Source: Apostichopus japonicus
Taxonomy: Eukaryota; Echinodermata; Holothuroidea; Aspidochirotida; Stichopodidae
DNA length: 64,000 nucleotides
Assembly (NCBI RefSeq): GCF_037975245.1
Contig: NC_092569.1
Coordinates: 5,822,501-5,886,500, forward strand
Direction: 5' to 3'
The position numbers and the translations under genes were made by a program. Below the pieces are notes generated by a model that was not told the origin of the DNA, searched no databases, and worked only from the letters and a program-made list of their open reading frames with translations. Below are positions 62,667-64,000 of this stretch, one piece after another. The stretch's first letter is position 1. Each line of letters opens with the position of its first letter.

Positions 62667-63115
62667 GGGGCGTATCCAGGGGGGGCGCAACAGGCGCGCG
62701 CCCCCCCTATTGGCCGTCACCAAAAAAAAAAGTTTAGCAAAAAAAAAAAAAAAAAAAATTGATGACGACCTTTATGTGAGATGTCGGTGATCGCTCAACC
62801 CCCCCCCCCCCTTCCAGTATGCTTTATTTTTTGTTTGCCAAAAAAAGGTTCTGGCGAAGTTCGGCGGCATAATAGTTTTAGAAACATAGATGGTAATTGT
62901 GTTTGTATTATCACTATAAACACTAAATGACATGCCAGCCATACTAAATTGTGCATTTTGTGTCCATATTTACTGGAAATGTTGCTTATTATTAAGGTCG
63001 AAAAATGGATCACATATGGCCATGGGCGGCGATCCTGGGTGGAGGGGGGATATATCCCCCCATGAAAATGGGTGGAGGGGATGTAATGCACCATATCCCC
63101 CCCCCCACCAAATGC
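62667..63115. repeat. Fragments of further hAT-type/GC-rich elements
   Basis: CAGGGGCGTATCCAGG at about 62665-62682 looks like a hAT-type end next to a poly-G run, but no inverted partner was found. A related G/C-run segment (GGCGGCGATCC with GGGTGGAGGGG and CCCCCCACC) lies at 63023-63115. Poly-A and poly-C tracts occur between them. Confidence 0.4.
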
Positions 63116-63529
63116 CAGGGATAAGAATATTTTCATGCCTACATTTATGCATCTTCGTTAATGTACGGCTCTTTTTTAGCTTCATTTCTCGCCTACCATA
63201 AACGCAGTGCGATCTTTTCAAATAAAGCGTCTTTATAAAGCAAAAATAGTTGACTGTAGGCTTCATTGGCCCTATAACAACAAAATGTATTATTGCGCCC
63301 ACGGTATTGATATAGTACATATATGCACCCTCATAGTATTCATATAGGCCCTATAGTAGGCCTACACACGTACATGTTCCCTCGAACAGCTGAGAATCTC
63401 ATGTAACCAGGGTAATGCTTAATACACGTTTCACCTGGATGCCCTAGCAATCGGTACCTAGGAATGTAACTATGTGTAATTGTGTATTGCATGTGTATAG
63501 GCCTATACACTGAAAACTTAAATTGGTTC

Positions 63530-63900
63530 ACCGACTAACATAACGTTAGTCCATCTGGTGCCTCTCCCGACTAACATAGCCTTGGTCAGTTGCTATACCG
63601 ACTAATTTATTCCTTAGTCAGTTGGATTTCTTAGTCGGTCATCTTAGTCCGTCAGCTTAGTCGATCAACAATTTCTTAGTCGGTAAATGTATATTAGTCA
63701 GTTACATTAATTGGTGACATTAGTCGGTCTTTACCGACTAATTTATATGAGCCACCGACTAGTTTATAGCAGGTTTTACATTAGTCAGGATGGTGCCTCT
63801 CCCGACTAACCTTTCTTAGTCCGTATCGACTGACTAGTTGCACCGACTAGATTCACTGAAAGAATTAAACCCGACTATTTTCACTGACTAGCATCACTGA
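63530..63900. repeat. Cluster of CCGACTA/TAGTCGG motifs
   Basis: More than a dozen exact or near CCGACTAA, CCGACTAG and TTAGTCGG motifs in both orientations occur in about 370 bases, including the palindromic TTAGTCGGTCTTTACCGACT. GGTGCCTCTCCCGACTAAC occurs twice, about 234 bases apart. The family is unknown to me. Confidence 0.85.
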
Positions 63901-64000
63901 AAGAAAAGAGAGAAGAAGAAACACAAATAATGTGTACGTTGGCAGTATTTATTTCTGATAAAACTTCTGATGTCTACAAAAGGCTGACTTTCGACAGATA

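Noticed and set aside
62667-62682. Complete hAT-type element starting CAGGGGCGTATCC
   Set aside because: No inverted right end or 8-bp duplication was found in the window; kept only as a fragment.

Overview
The window reads as nuclear DNA of a marine invertebrate, most likely a deuterostome such as an echinoderm. The evidence is small exons with GT-AG introns, tRNA-derived SINEs, non-LTR retrotransposon remains, many short hAT-type transposons, (TA)n arrays and abundant poly-G/poly-C tracts. The phylum is an inference from repeat style; no sequence here fixes the species. Most open reading frames are chance or repeat-derived, and only spliced exons carry protein signal.

Four genes are supported, all on the + strand. 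(1) 4991-8959: five exons of a RidA/UK114-family enamine/imine deaminase, ending at its stop; the first coding exon was not found. (2) 20320-21577 and (3) 33725-37331: two small genes with the same unusual plan. Each has an exon whose few coding bases end in phase 1, followed by a terminal exon encoding one membrane helix and a cytosolic tail with PPxY motifs (one in the first, two in the second). (4) 47486-54559: a complete nine-exon SLC22 transporter of 582 residues, with every splice phase consistent.

The rest is mobile and repetitive. 12-16 kb: SINE-like and tRNA-bearing repeats, (TA)n arrays and a palindrome. 22-25 kb: a SINE split by a 1.9-kb hAT-type element that itself carries a 437-bp palindromic MITE. 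27-31 kb: a G-rich array, a 20-bp minisatellite and a 1.2-kb foldback element. 32-33, 36.5 and 38-40.4 kb: LINE remains on the minus strand. 34.8-35.8 kb: a 55-unit decamer array and (TA)n inside an intron of gene 3. 45.5-46.2 and 59-62 kb: related hAT-type elements with 8-bp target duplications, one nested in another. 55.8-57.9 kb: a 2.1-kb element with 415-bp inverted termini. 63.5-63.9 kb: a dense cluster of CCGACTA/TAGTCGG motifs.

The four genes do not form an evident pathway. The RidA-like enzyme and the transporter look like ordinary household genes. The two PPxY membrane proteins, about 15 kb apart on one strand, look like a small local family that could act as adaptors for WW-domain proteins such as NEDD4-type ubiquitin ligases; they are the most interesting coding content here.
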